Positions 6,338-7,387 of a stretch of DNA of 7,387 bases are shown here, piece by piece. The notes beneath the pieces are model-generated. The model was not told the DNA's origin. It worked only from the letters and a program-made list of their open reading frames with translations, and made no database searches. The position numbers and the translations under genes are program-made. Position 1 is the first letter of the stretch, and each line of letters begins with the position of its first letter. The DNA lies in contig JAKSKA010000066.1 in NCBI GenBank assembly GCA_024401915.1, forward strand, positions 1 through 7,387. The letters are read 5' to 3'. Source of the DNA: Bacteroidales bacterium (GTDB lineage: Bacteria > Bacteroidota > Bacteroidia > Bacteroidales > UBA932).

Positions 6338-7175
6338 AGTGTATCCTCGTCCCTGAACGCTCCATTCCGCGGAACCAGGTCATCTGGCGTTTCGCGAACT
6401 GGTGGATGGCTGTGGCCAGCTGAACCCTCATCTCGTCGAAGCTGAGCTCGCCCAGCAGGTGGAGCGTCACGAATTTGTATTCAAGTCCATAGGAAATCAG
6501 AGTCCCGGCGTCCACCGGGCCGTCTTCGCATCCTTTGGAACTTCCGTCGAGCAGAGAGCGTATCTCGTCGATCATACCTTCCTGCAGCCTGGCGTCGAGC
6601 CGCGCGTCTATCCTTGAGTTCCGGGTTTCCCTGTCCACGAGGGTGCCTATCACATAGGTCCTCGAAGGAAAGCCTTCCGCTGCAATGTTTCCGTCCCTTT
6701 CTGCGCTGAGGGGCGTCTTCGAGGCGAAGTCGTAGGCGTTGATGACGGCGTTGATGTACAATCCCGTACCTCCGCAGAGGATGGGCACGGCGCCGCGCTC
6801 CCTGATGGCCCGGTAGGCTTCGAGGAAGTCCTGCTGGAAACGGTAGACGTTATATCTGGCGCCGGCGGGGAGTATGTCGATGAGATGGTAGGGGATGTCC
6901 CCGTATTCGTCCAGGTCCTTGCCTGTGCCTATGTCCATACCTCTGAATATCTGCCTCGAGTCGGCCGAGATGATCTCGCACGGGAGCCCGGACAACTCCT
7001 CGATCCTCTTTGCGAGCCCGACGGCATATCTGGTCTTGCCGGATGCTGTGGGGCCGAGGACGCATATCAGGTCCGTAATCCCTTCCCGGAACATTCCGGC
7101 AAGTTCCCCGGCATCTATCGTTTCCGGAGACGGCAGTTCTGCTTGTATCGGCTTGAAGCGGCGTGTCATAGGCAT
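6324..7175 (-). CDS. miaA: tRNA dimethylallyltransferase MiaA, shortened insertion domain
   Basis: MiaA transfers dimethylallyl from DMAPP to N6 of A37 next to the anticodon of tRNAs reading UNN codons, improving decoding. The P-loop is GPTASGKT (41-48). The catalytic Asp motif is SADSRQIFRGMDIGTGKD (70-87, D72), followed by IPYHLIDI (94-101) and GGTGLYI (135-141). The RxxxRLxxRLxEGMIDEI-like region (188-204) precedes YGLEYKFVTL (229-238) and AKRQMTWFRGMER (261-273). The GTGKD and YGLEYK forms identify the variant MiaA subtype that Bacteroides species carry as one of two copies. Between GGTGLYI (ending 141) and YVIG (174-177) there are only about 32 residues, where I recall close to 80 in that subtype, so most of the insertion domain, including the conserved 'VDxxNxxRxxRAxE'-type segment, is absent. 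ATG at 7175 overlaps the smpB stop as TAATG. The 36 residues before the P-loop strand are unusually long, and Met28 (7094) is an alternative start. Family sure; full activity uncertain. Confidence 0.9.
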   Translation of the reverse strand: MPMTRRFKPIQAELPSPETIDAGELAGMFREGITDLICVLGPTASGKTRYAVGLAKRIEELSGLPCEIISADSRQIFRGMDIGTGKDLDEYGDIPYHLIDILPAGARYNVYRFQQDFLEAYRAIRERGAVPILCGGTGLYINAVINAYDFASKTPLSAERDGNIAAEGFPSRTYVIGTLVDRETRNSRIDARLDARLQEGMIDEIRSLLDGSSKGCEDGPVDAGTLISYGLEYKFVTLHLLGELSFDEMRVQLATAIHQFAKRQMTWFRGMERSGTRIHWTEV

Positions 7176-7387
7176 TACTCGCGCTCCATCTCGCGCCTGA
7201 TGTCCTTCTCTTTTATCGTGGCCCGCTTGTCATATTCCTTTTTGCCTTTGGCGAGGGCGATGTGGGCTTTGGCATAGCCGTTTTCGGAAATGAAGACCCT
7301 TGTCGCCACGATGGTGAGGCCCTTGGTCTTGACGGCCTGGGCGAGATGCCTGAGTTCGCGGCGCGTCAGCAGCAGCTTGCGGTCGCG
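7175..7387 (-). CDS. smpB: SsrA-binding protein SmpB, C-terminal part (5' end outside window)
   Basis: The last 70 residues of SmpB are present, entering from the right edge and ending with TAA at 7177-7175. SmpB binds the tRNA-like domain of tmRNA and carries it to stalled ribosomes for trans-translation. The sequence [15 protein letters not shown], then [29 protein letters not shown] and a basic, charged tail ending in REMERE follow the conserved family pattern (RxRKLLL, KGxT, LAxGKKxYDKR). The tail after DKR is only about 16 residues. In the family it forms a helix in the mRNA channel that positions tmRNA. The stop overlaps the miaA start by one base (TAATG), indicating a smpB-miaA operon with likely translational coupling. 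The promoter and roughly the N-terminal half lie outside the window. Confidence 0.94.
   Translation of the reverse strand, partial: RDRKLLLTRRELRHLAQAVKTKGLTIVATRVFISENGYAKAHIALAKGKKEYDKRATIKEKDIRREMERE

Noticed and set aside
1..7387. Mobile element, CRISPR array, tRNA/rRNA gene or defence island
   Set aside because: I looked for direct or inverted terminal repeats, regularly spaced repeats, tRNA-like arms and transposase or integrase motifs. None is visible, and nearly every base is assigned to ordinary coding genes.

Overview
The window looks like chromosomal core sequence from a GC-rich member of the Bacteroidales (Bacteroidota). Three things point there. The only clear promoter boxes match the Bacteroidota -7 consensus TAnnTTTG. 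The MiaA is the Bacteroides-like 'GTGKD...YGLEYK' subtype. A secreted protein that resembles an unnamed Bacteroidales family sits head-to-head with dnaX. Coding regions are GC-rich, while the short intergenic stretches are AT-rich. An Alistipes/Cryptobacteroides-like lineage would fit, but the sequence alone does not settle the genus.

Layout, left to right. (1) Positions 1-1252, plus strand: a secreted M28-type zinc-peptidase homologue whose 5' end is ambiguous, possibly through a one-base frameshift in a T run. (2) Positions 3618 down to 1255, minus strand: a tightly packed three-gene operon of a secreted protein of unknown function, a class I O-methyltransferase and a secreted alpha/beta-hydrolase (esterase), with 20-nt and 4-nt overlaps. 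(3) Positions 3619-3657: a 39-bp divergent promoter region with two opposed -7 boxes, each so close to its ATG that nearly leaderless transcripts are expected. (4) Positions 3658-6322, plus strand: dnaX (DNA polymerase III gamma/tau) followed 4 nt later by lptB (the ATPase of LPS export). (5) Positions 7387 down to 6324, minus strand: the 3' part of smpB (trans-translation) followed by miaA (tRNA i6A37 synthesis), coupled by a TAATG overlap.

The genes are core functions in replication, outer-membrane biogenesis, tRNA modification and ribosome rescue, plus three small-molecule or envelope enzymes. They do not form one pathway. Coding density is very high: no gene-free stretch exceeds 40 bases. 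Both convergent gene pairs are separated by only 1-2 bp, and each junction carries a small inverted repeat covering both stop codons.

I see no mobile element, CRISPR array, RNA gene or defence/biosynthetic system, and I do not think the window contains a new multi-gene system. The points most worth a second look are a MiaA that appears to lack most of its tRNA-binding insertion domain, an M28 homologue without the catalytic Glu-Glu pair and with a probable 5' frameshift, and the compact divergent promoter shared by dnaX and the uncharacterised secreted protein.
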